A stretch of DNA of 64,000 nt from Trachythela sp. YZ-2020 (Eukaryota; Cnidaria; Anthozoa; Malacalcyonacea; Clavulariidae). Below are positions 42,650-52,529 of the stretch, one piece after another. The notes below the pieces were generated by a model. It searched no databases, had not been told where the DNA came from, and was given only the letters and a program-made list of their open reading frames with translations. Numbering within the stretch: position 1 is the stretch's first letter; every line of letters begins with the position of its first letter. The DNA lies in contig JADLSH010000039.1 of the NCBI GenBank assembly GCA_016169945.1, forward strand, positions 62,001-126,000, given 5' to 3'. A program made the position numbers and the translations under genes.

Positions 42650-45600
42650 TTGCTCCCCCTTGCTCCCCCTTGCTCCCCCTTGCTCCCCCTTGCTCCCCCT
42701 TGCTCCCCCTTGCTCCCCCTTGCTCCCCCTTGCTCCCCCTTGCTCCCCCTTGCTCCCCCTTGCTCCCCCCTGCTCCCCCTTGCTCCCCCTTATCCCCTTG
42801 CTCCCCTTATCCCCTTATCCCCTCTTTGCTCCCCTTGCCCCTTGCTCCCCTTCTCTTTATCCCCATGCCCCTTTGCTCCCCTTGCTCCCCATATCCCCTT
42901 GCCCCCTTCCCTTGCTCCCCTTCCCCTCCCCTTCCCCTTGTCTCTTGCTTGCTCCCCTTTCTGTATCTGTGTCCCCCTTGCTCCCCTTATCCCCCTTTCC
43001 CCTTATCCCTTATCTGTATCCCATATCCCACCTCCCCATTGCCCCTTATCTTATCCCCCTTGCTCCCCCTTGCTCCCCTTATCCCCCTTGCTCCCCTTGC
43101 TCCCTTATCCCCTTGTCTATCTCTATATCCCCTTATCCCCCTTGCTCCCCTGCTCCCTTGCTCCCCCTTGCTCCCCTTCTCCCCTGTCCCCTTATCCCCT
43201 TATCCCCTTATCCCCTTCTTTGCCCCTTATCCTCTCCCCTTCCCCTTCCCCCTTATCCCCTTATCCCCTTGCTCCCCTTTCCCCTTATCCCCTTTGCTCC
43301 CCCTTGCTCCCTTTGCTCCCCTTGCTCCCCTCTCCTTACCCCTTGCTCCCCTTGCTCCTTGCTCCCCTTGCTCCTCTCTTTGCCCCTTGCTCCCCTTTGC
43401 TCCCCTTGCTCCCCTTGCTCCCCTTGTTCTCTTTGCCCCCTTGCTCTCTCTTGCTCCCCTCTTGCTCCCTTTGCTCCCCTTGCTCCCCTTGCTCCCCTTG
43501 CTCCCCTTTGCTCCCCTTGCTCCCCTCTTGCTCCCTCCCCTTGCTCCCTTTGCTCCCTTGCTCCCCTTTGCTCCCTTTGCTCCCCTTTGCTCCCTCTCTT
43601 TGCTCCCCTTGCCCCCTTTGCTCCCTCTCTTTGCTCCCCTTGCTCCCCTCTTGCTCCCTTGCTCCCCTTGCTCCTTTGCTCCCCTTTGCTCCTCCTTGCT
43701 CCCCTCTCTTGCCTCTTGCTCCCCTTGCTCCCTTGCTCCCCTTGCCCCTTTTTGCTCCCCTCTTGCCCCCTTGCTCCCCTTGCTCCCCTTGCTCCCCTTG
43801 CTCCCTCTTTGCTCCTCTCCCTTGCTCCCCTTGCTCCCTTGCTCCCTTGCTCCCTTGCTCCCCTTGCTCCCTTGCCCCCCCTCTTTGCTCCCCTTGCTCC
43901 CTTGCTCTTGCTCCTTTGCTCCCCTTGCTCCCTTGCTCCCCCTTTGCTCCCTCTTTTGCTCCTCCTTGCTCCCCTTTGCTCCCCTTGCCCCCTTGCACCC
44001 CTTGCTCCCCTTGCTCCCTTTGCTCCCCTTGCTCCCCTTTTGCTCCTTTGCTCCCCTTGCTCCCCTTGCTCTCTTTGCTCCCCTTGCTCCTCTTGCTCCC
44101 CTTTTGCTCCCTTGCTCCCTTTGCTCTCTTGCTCCCCTCTTGCTCCCCCTTGCTCCCCTTGCTCCCCTTGCTCCCTCTTGCTCCCCTTTGCTCCCCTTGC
44201 TCCCTTGCTCCCTTGCTCCCCTTGCTCCCTTGCTCCCCTTGCTCCCCTCTTTGCTCCCTTGCTCCCCTTCCTTGCCCCCTTTGCTCCCTTTGCTCCCCCT
44301 TTGCTCCCCTTGCCCCCTTGCTCCTCTTGCTCCCCTTGCTCCCTTTTGCTCCCTTGCCCCTCTTTGCTCCCCTTGCTCCTCCTTTGCTCCTCTCTTTGCT
44401 CCCCTTGCCCCCTTTGCTCCCCTTGCTCCCCTTTGCTCCCCTTTGCTCCCCTTTGCTCCCCTTGCTCCTCTTGCTCCCCTTTGCTCCTCTCTTGCTCCCC
44501 TTGCTCCCCTTGCTCCCCTTGCTCCCCTTTGCTCCCCTTGCTCTCTTGCTCCCCTTGCTCCCCTTGCTCCCTCTCTTGCTCCCCTTGCTCCCTTGCTCCC
44601 TTTGCTCCCCTTGCTCCCTCTTGCTGCCCCCTTTGCTCCCCTTTGCTCCCCTTGCTGCCCCTTGCTGCCCCTTGCTCCCCTCTTGCCCCTCTCTTGCTCC
44701 CTCTTGCTCCCCTCTTGCTCCCTTGCTCCCCTTTGCTCCCCTCCCTTTGCTCCTCTCTTGCTCCCCTTGCTCCCCTTTGCTCCCTTTGCTCCCCTCTTGC
44801 TCCCTTGCTCCCCTTTGCTCCCCTTGCTCCCTTGCTCTCCCTTTGCTCCCCTTGCTCCCCCTTTGCTCCCCTTGCTCCCCTTGCCCCTTTGCTCCTCTCT
44901 TGCTCCCCTTTGCTCCCCTTTGCTCCTCTTTGCTCCCCTTTTGCTCCCCTTGCTCCCTTGCTCCCTTGCTCCCTTTGCTCCCCTTTGCTCCCCTCTTTGC
45001 TCCCTTTGCTCCCCTTGCTCCCTTGCTCCCCTTTGTTCCCCCTTTGCTCCCCTTTGCTCCCCCTTGCTCCCCTTGCTCCCCTTTGCTCCCTTGCTCCCCT
45101 TGCTCCCTTGCTCCCCTTGCTCCCCTCTTGCTCCCCTTTGCTCCCCTTGCTCCCCTTGCTCCCTCTCTTGCTCCCTTGCTCCCCTTTCCCTTGCTCCTCT
45201 TTGCTCCCCTTTGCTCCCCTTGCTCCCCCTTTGCTCCCTTGCCTCTCTCTTGCCCCTTGCTCCCCTTTGCTCCCTTTGCTCCTCTCTTGCTCCCTCTTGC
45301 TCCCCTTGCCCCCTTGCTCCCTCTTTGCTCCCTTGCTCCCCCTCTTGCTCCCTTGCTCCCTTGCTCCCTTGCTCCCTTGCTCCCCTCTTTGCTCCCTTGC
45401 TCCCCTTGCTCCCCTTTGCCCCCTTGCTCCCTTTGCTCCCCTTTGCTCCCTTGCTCCCCTTTGCTCCTCCCCTTGCTCCCCCTTTGCTCCCCTTGCTCCC
45501 CTTGCTCCCCTTTGCTCCCTTGCTCCCCTTGCTCCCTTGCTCCCCTTGCTCCCTTTGCTCCCCTTTGCTCCCTTGCTCCCCTTGCTCCTTGCTCCCTTGC

Positions 45601-45830
45601 TCCCTTTGCTCCCCTTGCTCCCCTTTGCTCCCCTTTGCTCCCCTTTGCTCCCTTGCTCCCCTTGCTCCCCTTGCTCCCCTTGCTCCCCTTGCCCCCTTTG
45701 CTCCCCTTTGCTCCCCTTGCTCCCTTTGCTCCCCTTGCTCCCCTTGCTCCCTTCTTGCTCCCCTTGCTCCCTTGCTCTCTTTTGCTCCCCTTTGCTCCCC
45801 CTTGCTCCCCCTTGCTCCCCCTTGCTCCGC
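42650..45830. repeat. 3.2-kb minisatellite, unit ttgctcccc (9-11 bp)
   Basis: It opens and closes with exact 10-bp units (ttgctccccc). The body mixes 9-, 10- and 11-bp units that differ in the length of the C and T runs, with a ttatcccc variant common at 42790-43300. The unit cannot form a stop codon in any plus frame, so all three plus frames and one minus frame stay open for 850-1,170 codons. These are not genes. The minus strand has GGGG every 9-11 bases, so it can form G-quadruplexes throughout. It lies in the intron between exons 9 and 10. Confidence 0.95.
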
Positions 45831-45837
45831 TCACAAA

Positions 45838-46475
45838 AAGGGTTCGAAAACCACCTACACTACTACCGATATGCAAGAAAAGTATCGCACATGATGTTTA
45901 TTGCCATCCTGATGTTAATGAATGCGTTGAAACTCCTGATATTTGTCATCAAAATGCCAACTGTACCAATACTCAAGGAAATTATTCCTGTGAATGTTTG
46001 AGGGGTTTCATTGGTGATGGTAACCGTAATTGTTCTGGTGAGTACGTATATCAGAAGGCAGGCAATAAATATATTTATTATTTTTCGGTCCCGTATCCAG
46101 TTAAATGGTGCGTTTTGATTAGCTAACGAGTGGTCCGGTATCCTGCTAACCGACCGGATACCGGACCCTTGCGTGAGCAAAACAAAACAAAACAAAACAA
46201 AATTTCGCAAATATTTAAGGTTTTAAATGCTATTTAAAAAAAAAATATTTATGATTGTTTTATACACTTTACACCAAAATGTACAGTGAAGACCATAGTC
46301 ACAGTGAAAGTGAATTCTATTACCCAGACGAGATGGAAAAAGAAAACAACTTAGACGAATTTCATTGTCGTTTCATAGTACAAATATGATTTCTTAGACC
46401 GCTAAAAATAAAAATGTTATTTAATGGCTTAACTCAGTCTCGATAGTGGAAACGGTCGTGAAAACGGCCCTCGGC
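45838..46475. repeat. Segmental duplication, block A (dead exon and hairpin element copy C)
   Basis: It matches 48140-48700: atgcaagaa..agtatc..caca, the EGF exon, the ggcaggcaata stretch, the hairpin gagtggtccggtatcctgct / ccggataccggaccc, gcaaaacaaaac, and up to aaatgttatttaatggctta. The right-end hairpin is cut in half at about 46475. Confidence 0.8.
45912..46037 (+). pseudogene. Dead cbEGF exon (splice acceptor lost)
   Basis: This is a near-identical copy of the exon at 48177-48302, with an intact 126-nt cbEGF body and a good gtgagt donor. The base pair before it is TG where the sister copy has the AG acceptor (gccatcctg against gccatctag). I find no upstream AG that enters in phase 1. 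It also sits directly after the 3.2-kb minisatellite. It is therefore probably skipped. If it were used through a non-AG acceptor it would add one more EGF in frame. Confidence 0.75.
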
Positions 46476-46480
46476 CGTTC

Positions 46481-46508
46481 ACAGGGGATGGAAATAGTAA
46501 TTGCAAAG
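46481..46508 (+). pseudogene. 3' remnant of a cbEGF exon
   Basis: The last 28 nt of an EGF exon survive, encoding TGDGNSNCK followed by a gtaaca donor. The 5' part is gone: the sequence before it is the left half of an end-hairpin element. A deletion or insertion event replaced the exon body, so it has no acceptor and cannot be spliced in. Confidence 0.6.
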
Positions 46509-46744
46509 GTAACAAGGCAGTCCCAATACAGATTCTTTAAACTCTAAACCATTATCGAACAAAAACTACGGTAATTAAAAGTAGTTGGTACGACAGATTA
46601 CTAAAATTACTCTATTTCCGTACAACCGAAAATGTGAACACTAAGATTAAGTACCACAGTATAGCCTTAATTAAGGGAGAAAGTTATAATTAAAAGGCCA
46701 TCTACAAGTGGAGTTAATGACAACATTGCGGCTTTTTATGCAAC

Positions 46745-47130
46745 GTTTAAAAGCCATTTACACCATTCATTATATAATATAAAACATACATACATACATT
46801 CATTCACAATTACATAAAGGACACAACATACCAATTATTTAACGCCAGTGGAGGTTCTATTACCTATTCTTATAATACAATAAATTACACAATCTATAAG
46901 ACCTGTTATTTTAAGGCTGTATGATATACAGTGCAGGCTATTCACATGCCTTTTGGACTTTCTACAGCACGGTCTAGTTTTCAGACCCTCAAGATTGTTT
47001 AAAAGCCATTTACACCATTCATTATATAATATAGAACATACATACATACATTCACAATTACATAAAGGACACAACATACCAATTATTTAACGCCAGTGGA
47101 GGTTCTATTACCTATTCTTATAATACATCA
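46745..47130. repeat. Dispersed tandem repeat, locus 2 (about 250-bp period)
   Basis: Two units: ttcacaattacataaaggac ... taacgccagtggaggttcta ... cctattcttataat, at about 46799 and 47049. Each is followed or preceded by the ggactttctacagcacggtc block. Same family as 37010-37330. Confidence 0.75.
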
Positions 47131-47280
47131 TAAAATTCGACTTCCACTTTCTAATTTTAAGTCACTTGGTAAGGTAAAATTTTCAAACATTTTATAGCTT
47201 AAGTGACTACACCGAACATTTAGGTAGACATATAGAATTAGGCGCGAAATAGATCTCAGGTGACGTTAATTGTCGTTTAG

Positions 47281-47406
47281 ATGTGAATGAATGCATAGAA
47301 ACTACTGATGTTTGTCATGAGAATGCTAACTGTACCAATACTGAAGGAAATTATTCCTGTGAATGTTTGAGAGGTTTCAATGGTGATGGCAACCTTGACT
47401 GTTCTG
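47281..47406 (+). CDS. VWDE-like gene exon 10: calcium-binding EGF
   Basis: 126 nt, phase 1-1, acceptor cgtttag and donor gtgagt. It encodes a cbEGF DVNECIETTDVCHENANC...CTNTEGNYSCEC...GDGNLDC. It is the first live member after the minisatellite of a closely similar group (exons 10-13), which points to recent tandem exon duplication. Confidence 0.88.
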
Positions 47407-47839
47407 GTGAGTGTAAATAGAAGGAAAAAATGAAAATAATATGCAAATACAGAAAATTAAACACAAATCGACCACCAATTCCACAGAGAAAATATAACAC
47501 CTAGTTAATCGCGAATTTCAAGTTTCAAACTTAGAACGTATAATATACATGTTAGGTACCCCCCAGGTGACATACTCATTTCAGCCACGTTTGCGGAACG
47601 GGGGGTACCTAAATTATTTTGCTGAAACGCAGCAAGTAAGAATAATAGTAAAGTAACGTGAATTCCTGGCCAATTAATTAATATAATTAGTACACATAAT
47701 TTATGTTTCTTTGGTGTATGGGAGAGGTAAGACGGTCTAGTAAAGAGAGGTATAGTAAATACTAAATAGAATTCTTACTTGATGAGATAGGGGGTGTTTT
47801 TCGAGTGGGGCTTTAATTGAAGGATTTCGGTATATTTAG

Positions 47840-47965
47840 ATGTGAATGAATGCACAGAAACTCCAGAAATTTGTCATCACAATGCCAACTGTATCAATAC
47901 TGAAGGAAGTTTCTCCTGTGAATGTTTGAGAGGTTATTCTGGTGATGGTCAACGTAACTGTTCAG
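47840..47965 (+). CDS. VWDE-like gene exon 11: calcium-binding EGF
   Basis: 126 nt, phase 1-1, acceptor tatatttag and donor gtaagg. It encodes [18 protein letters not shown] and a [10 protein letters not shown] end. It is the sister copy of exon 13, flanking intron sequence included, so exon and introns were duplicated together. Confidence 0.88.
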
Positions 47966-48138
47966 GTAAGGTGAAACAGAACGGCCGTCCAGGTAAAGCA
48001 CATTTAAAACTATCACGATATGAGTTCAAAACAATTGCGTGCATATAAAATGCGAAACAAACCCCGTTAGAAATAGAGAATAGAGAAATGGAAAGTGGAA
48101 ATTAGAATTAGTTAAAATAGAAAATAGAGAATGAAATG

Positions 48139-48835
48139 CAAGAACAGTATCTCACATGATGTTTATTGCCATCTAGATGTTAATGAATGCGTTGAAACTC
48201 CTAATATTTGTCATCAAAATGCCAACTGTACCAATACTCAAGGAAATTATTCTTGTGAATGTTTGAGAGGTTTCATTGGTGATGGTAACCGGAATTGTTC
48301 TGGTGAGTACGTATAAGAGAAGGCAGGCAATAATTTTCAGTCCAGTATCCAGGCGGGCAATTTTTTTCGGTCCGGTATCCAGTTAAATGGTGCGTTTTGA
48401 TTGGCTAACGAGCGGTCCGGTATCCTGCTATCCGGACCGGATACCGGACCGTTGCGTGAGCAAAACAAAACAAAACTTTCAAATTTGGCAAATATTCAAG
48501 GTTTTAAATGCTATTTTTAAAAAAATATTTACGATTGTTTTATAAACTTTACACCAAAATGTACAGTGAAGACGATAGTCACATTGAAAGTGAATGCTAT
48601 TACCCAGACGAAATGGAAAAAAACCAACTTAGACGAATTTCATTGCAGTTTCATAGTACAAATTTGATTTCTTAGAACCCTAAAAATAAAAATGTTATTT
48701 AATGGCTTAACTCAGTCCGGATAGGGAAATACTGTGCCTTCAGTCGTGAAAACTGCTCCCGGCCTTCGGCCTCGACTTTGGGCGCAGTATTCCCTATCCC
48801 GACCTCGCAGCCATTAAATAACATATATATCAGCT
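48139..48835. repeat. Segmental duplication, block A' (exon 12 and hairpin element copy D)
   Basis: Sister of block A. Here the hairpin element is complete: left hairpin ggtccggtatcctgctatcc / ccggataccggacc, right hairpin (48698-48820) with stem ccggatagggaaatactgtg and its inverse, loop ggccttcggcctcg, ending taaataacatatatat. Confidence 0.8.
48177..48302 (+). CDS. VWDE-like gene exon 12: calcium-binding EGF
   Basis: 126 nt, phase 1-1, acceptor gccatctag and donor gtgagt. It encodes [18 protein letters not shown]...[12 protein letters not shown]. It is the live sister of the dead copy at 45912-46037, and both are followed by the same hairpin element. Confidence 0.88.
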
Positions 48836-49225
48836 GCGTAAAGGAAGATCCTGAAGAGACACGCAAAACTACAGAAAATTAAATACAAGTTCATCAACGA
48901 CGGCAAGCGAAAGATCAGCAGATACTAAGCAAACATGCACTACCAAATCACAAATTGAAAATTTAGTATTCGTGTAGGGTACCTCCTGAAACATTATTAA
49001 TTTCAGCCACGTTTGAGGGGTGGAGGCCTTATTGGTATTGCTGAAACGCAGCAAGTTAGAAATATAGTAAACCTAGTAACGACAATTCCTGGCCAATTAA
49101 TAAATCTAATCAGTACGCATATGTATCTTTCGTGTGAAGGGGCAGAAGGGCTTGAATTTCTTCCTTCATTAAATGGAGGAATGGTTTAGAGGGAGGGCTT
49201 AATCGAGCGATTCCGGTATATTTAG

Positions 49226-49351
49226 ATGTGATTGAATGCATAGAAACTCCAGAAATTTGTCATCACAATGCCAATTGTACCAATACTGAAGGAAGTTATT
49301 CTTGTGAATGTTTGAGGGGTTACACTGGTGATGGTCAACGTAACTGTTCAG
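49226..49351 (+). CDS. VWDE-like gene exon 13: EGF with altered calcium motif
   Basis: 126 nt, phase 1-1, acceptor tatatttag and donor gtaagg. It is a copy of exon 11 but starts D-V-I-E-C: the usual third position Asp/Asn of the calcium motif D-x-[DN]-[EQ]-C is Ile. All six cysteines and the C-x-N-x4-Y-x-C-x-C hydroxylation motif remain. Calcium binding by this repeat is likely weakened. Confidence 0.87.
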
Positions 49352-49556
49352 GTAAGGTAAAATATAACGCTCATTTAAAGGACAAAACTATTACGGTGTG
49401 GGTTGTCATGCATTGGAAGCAAGTTTTAGCCAACATCTTCATGTCTCTGAGAATGACTCTATTAAATAATTGAGTACGTCGTCGAAGAAAAGCCTTAGGT
49501 CGTCACGATAATATTTCATTTACCAAAACTAAGCAAAACTCGTGTACAATCCCTGT

Positions 49557-49640
49557 TGCCTCGGCTCATAGCTCAATGGGTAAAGCAGCTGTGTATATTT
49601 TCATTTTTTCAGACGGTTCGGACGCGTCAAATTGTTACGT
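49557..49640 (+). repeat. tRNA-derived SINE-like fragment
   Basis: gcctcggctcatagctcaat followed by gggtaaagcagc resembles a tRNA 5' half with an A box (tagctcaatgg). A degraded B box (ggttcggacgc) follows 50 bases later. It does not fold as a complete tRNA. Confidence 0.4.
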
Positions 49641-49792
49641 CATTGTGGAATACCAGTAACACGCACCTGTTCACAACGGCATTTTTAATGAAATATTATA
49701 TGCATATAGAGACTGTGGTGAAAAATAGAAATCCATTTCATATATTGCCATTATTTTTGACTGATTTTCTTAAATGATTTTATATTCTGCAG

Positions 49793-49918
49793 ACATTAAT
49801 GAATGCAAACAAATTCCTTCTGTTTGTTTTTCCCTGGCCACGTGTTGGAACACTGTAGGATCATTTTCATGTCAATGTGAAAATGGATACACTGGAAATG
49901 GGAATGTAAATTGTACAG
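49793..49918 (+). CDS. VWDE-like gene exon 14: calcium-binding EGF
   Basis: 126 nt, phase 1-1, acceptor attctgcag and donor gtaaca. It encodes [12 protein letters not shown]...[24 protein letters not shown]. It is clearly diverged from exons 10-13, an older array member. Confidence 0.88.
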
Positions 49919-50040
49919 GTAACAGATGCTAAATAATTGCCTTTAAGTATAAGGGCGATGCATACTATATAATTACTAGAAGGGATCGACATATCATAAG
50001 GTATAGAATCTAAATGTTCATTATATTATCATTGTTTTAG

Positions 50041-50166
50041 ATATAGACGAATGTGTTCAGTCACCCTTGGTATGTCATGAATATGCTAAATGCACCAACA
50101 TTATTGGTTCTTATTCTTGTCAATGTAATAAAGGATATTTTGGAGATGGAAAAACGAATTGCACAG
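50041..50166 (+). CDS. VWDE-like gene exon 15: calcium-binding EGF
   Basis: 126 nt, phase 1-1, acceptor ttgttttag and donor gtagag. It encodes [18 protein letters not shown]...[24 protein letters not shown]. It is the last single-EGF exon of the array. Confidence 0.88.
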
Positions 50167-50339
50167 GTAGAGAGTTATATACTAGATTTTAAAAAGTATG
50201 TTCCTTAACTACCAACCATGTGACAAAGTGGGAGGGAATGTTCTTTCTCTTTTTAGGCACAGTAGTAGTTGCTATCATCCACTATCATCCATCATTAGTA
50301 AATAAGGCTAAAATAATTGTATGGTGAAAATTTCTTTAG

Positions 50340-50864
50340 AAAACAAATCTCCTCAGATTACAACTCCAAGTGTAGTATACGCAATCTTGAATATGGACTT
50401 CCAAATTCAGATCAAAGCACAGGATCCCGAGAGCGAAGATATGGTTTATATCTTAATGTCAAACGGAACTTTAACTACGGCTCAAATCACAGAGCAAGGT
50501 GTGCTCACAATATCCGATCTTGAACAAAATGGAACTGTTTATATACAAGTTGAAGATAAAAGAGGTGCCCAGAATATTTTAATTCTGGAAGTGAAAGCCA
50601 TGCTATGTCCATGCGAACACAATGGCAAATGTTACCAAAAACAGAATATCCCTTACCCAGTACAACCATCAGACTATCTCTGTCAATGTGAGGAACCGTA
50701 CACAGGTCATCAATGTGAAATTCGTCCAAATCCTTGTGATGAACCGCCCTGTTATCCAGGACTCAAGTGTTCATCTGCACAGAATTCTGAAGGATTCACT
50801 TGTGAAGAATGTCCACCTTTGTTTGAAGGAGATGGAAAAACGTGTGAATTGAATAATACAAAAG
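50340..50864 (+). CDS. VWDE-like gene exon 16: strand domain plus two EGFs
   Basis: 525 nt, phase 1-1, acceptor tttctttag and donor gtttgt. It starts ENKSPQITTPS and has a beta-rich domain with FQIQIKAQDPESEDMVY, the same type as in exon 5. It ends with an EGF (CPCEHNGKC...CQCEEPYTGHQC) and a thrombospondin-type EGF (NPCDEPPCYPGLKC...GDGKTC). The same strand-domain-then-EGF unit therefore flanks the EGF array at both ends, which suggests an internal duplication. Confidence 0.87.
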
Positions 50865-51774
50865 GTTTGTTAAACATTAAAACATTTTTATTGTTACGTT
50901 GTGCCTCCTCCCAAATGTACTTACTTAATAGTACTGTCGTTTCTCAACCCGTTCCATAAACTCGTAGTTCTTGCATGTTTTGTCAGAACCGTCATCCTGA
51001 AACCACACCTTCATAGCAACTACTACTGAATACTTGGCATTTTTAGAGGACAACGAGCTTTAGTTAAAGTTCTCCAAGAGAACTTAAAACAAAACATTTT
51101 AAATTGATCATGTTTTTAATATAAATATAATGAGTCATATCTAGCAAATGCGAACGCCAGACAACGTTTCTTTAGAAAAAGACATTCTCAATCCGTCTCG
51201 ACCGGTCGGCCTGTTGATTGGGGCATATTATCTTTATGTGCTACGCATCATTCTTCCTGATAGTCATAACAACTTTGCATTCGTTTTGTCCCAAAGTTTG
51301 TCTTATATCTTCAATTTCGGCGTTCTCAATCACGACTTGATCTACGATAGTTGTATGGATAAATGTTTTAAAATTTCAAGTTCCAAGATCAAATTTACTT
51401 TAGAATTTATCTGCCTTCACCTTTCATCCGACTTTCCACTTAGAGTTGAGTTCACAATAAGGAATAATTTGACCAAATTTTCTCATGATGTTGACGTTTC
51501 AAAAACAGTAAACATTTTACAAAATTATTTACTGTTTTCGGAGTTACTATTGTTGGTATTTGATGAAGTGCTTAGTGGTTCTCGCAATTTTTGACGTCTT
51601 GTTCCTCTAACAATTATTTCCCTCTCAAAGTAAACTAATTTTGCTTTTCCATTTCCCTTTAGTCGCTTCTTTTGACACGTAGAGATTACGTTGGATGTAT
51701 TCTTCCTCGCCAACCCAACATAATGTCAATCTTTTTTCATTTTTTTCTATTTTCGGTTGAAAATAAAGGCATAG

Positions 51775-51887
51775 AAAAGAATTTCGTGCAGTCTAAAATG
51801 ACATTGAAGAATGAAGAATGGGATGACCAATTAACTGTCAACACATCTAAAGTGTACAAGGAACTTGTTTCTCGATTAACAACAGAG
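51775..51887 (+). CDS. VWDE-like gene exon 17: SEA domain, first part
   Basis: Phase 1 to 0, with donor gtacat. It encodes SKMTLKNEEWDDQL, then an N-T-S-K-V-Y-K-E-L stretch and RLTTE, the usual SEA start (hydrophobic strand, W-x-x-x-L, S-x-x-Y-x-x-L). The acceptor could be catag before 51775, or aaag before 51769, which adds two codons in the same phase. A long T/C tract precedes both. Confidence 0.75.
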
Positions 51888-52163
51888 GTACATGATCAGT
51901 ATGAGTTACTTTTCTACTAAATTATTTCCTCCAGCGGTGATGCCTTGAATTGCTCCTTATTCCATGCGAATATTTCCTATATAATCTATATTGCTGGTTG
52001 TTGTTTTGTTTGAAAGAAAGTAAATTGGTTTATCAATTTCAGAAGAAAAGATTTTTACTACGTACGGGAATTGAACCCATGGAATTAGAAATGCAAAAAT
52101 ACCCCTAATGAAACTATTGTATAATGCAACATTAGTAATATTTATTTCTTCTTGTATTAACAG

Positions 52164-52222
52164 ATTAGAAAAATTTACATCAACATTTCCGAGTTTAGCT
52201 ATTTTATCGTCAAAAGATTCAG
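52164..52222 (+). CDS. VWDE-like gene exon 18: SEA domain, middle part (GC donor)
   Basis: 59 nt, phase 0 to 2, acceptor attaacag. It encodes IRKIYINISEFSYFIVKRF, the middle helix and strand of an SEA domain. The donor is AG|gcaagc, a GC-AG intron. With it the phase fits exon 19 exactly and the SEA fold is completed. Without this short exon the SEA domain would lack its middle. Confidence 0.72.
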
Positions 52223-52407
52223 GCAAGCTGGACTTTGTCATATTTACTACTCGTTGTTATTCTTAACTAATTGGCAAGGAGTACGAATTTACTCCTCTAA
52301 TGGAAAATCCTTACTAAATTAACAATTAATGATAGAAAATTCAATTAATGTATTTTGACTTCAAGAGGATTTTGGCTGTATGTCATATTTTAATTTCATA
52401 TTTCTAG

Positions 52408-52529
52408 CCAAGGCAGTATAGTTGTCGATTTCGAGCTGATATTTACCGATAAAATACATGCCCCTCTTCAACCATTGCTGAAAGTGGCAAAGACCGGCAA
52501 ACTCGGCGATATGACCTTCGAGTTGAATG
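52408..52529 (+). CDS. VWDE-like gene exon 19: SEA domain, last part with cleavage motif
   Basis: 122 nt, phase 2 to 1, acceptor tttctag and donor gtgagt. It reads QGSIVVDFELIF and on to GDMTFELN. G-S-I-V-V matches the SEA autoproteolysis consensus G|S-[VI]-V-V, so the precursor is predicted to be cut there into a non-covalent heterodimer, as in mucins and some adhesion receptors. Confidence 0.8.

Noticed and set aside
43336..45876. 846-codon collagen-like Gly-x-y frame on the minus strand
   Set aside because: It is the complement of the same 9-bp repeat (GGGGAGCAA read in threes). No signal peptide, no non-collagen ends.
42553..46126. Open frames of 1,113-1,170 codons (Leu/Pro/Ser/Ala-rich) on the plus strand
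   Set aside because: They exist in all three frames at once because the minisatellite unit has no stop codon. The same residue pattern shifts whenever the unit length changes, and there is no splice or start context.
52055..52085. tRNA T-arm-like sequence (gggttcaattcccgtacg, minus strand)
   Set aside because: No matching A box, anticodon arm or acceptor stem within 80 bases. At most a SINE scrap, and it lies in an intron of the SEA region.
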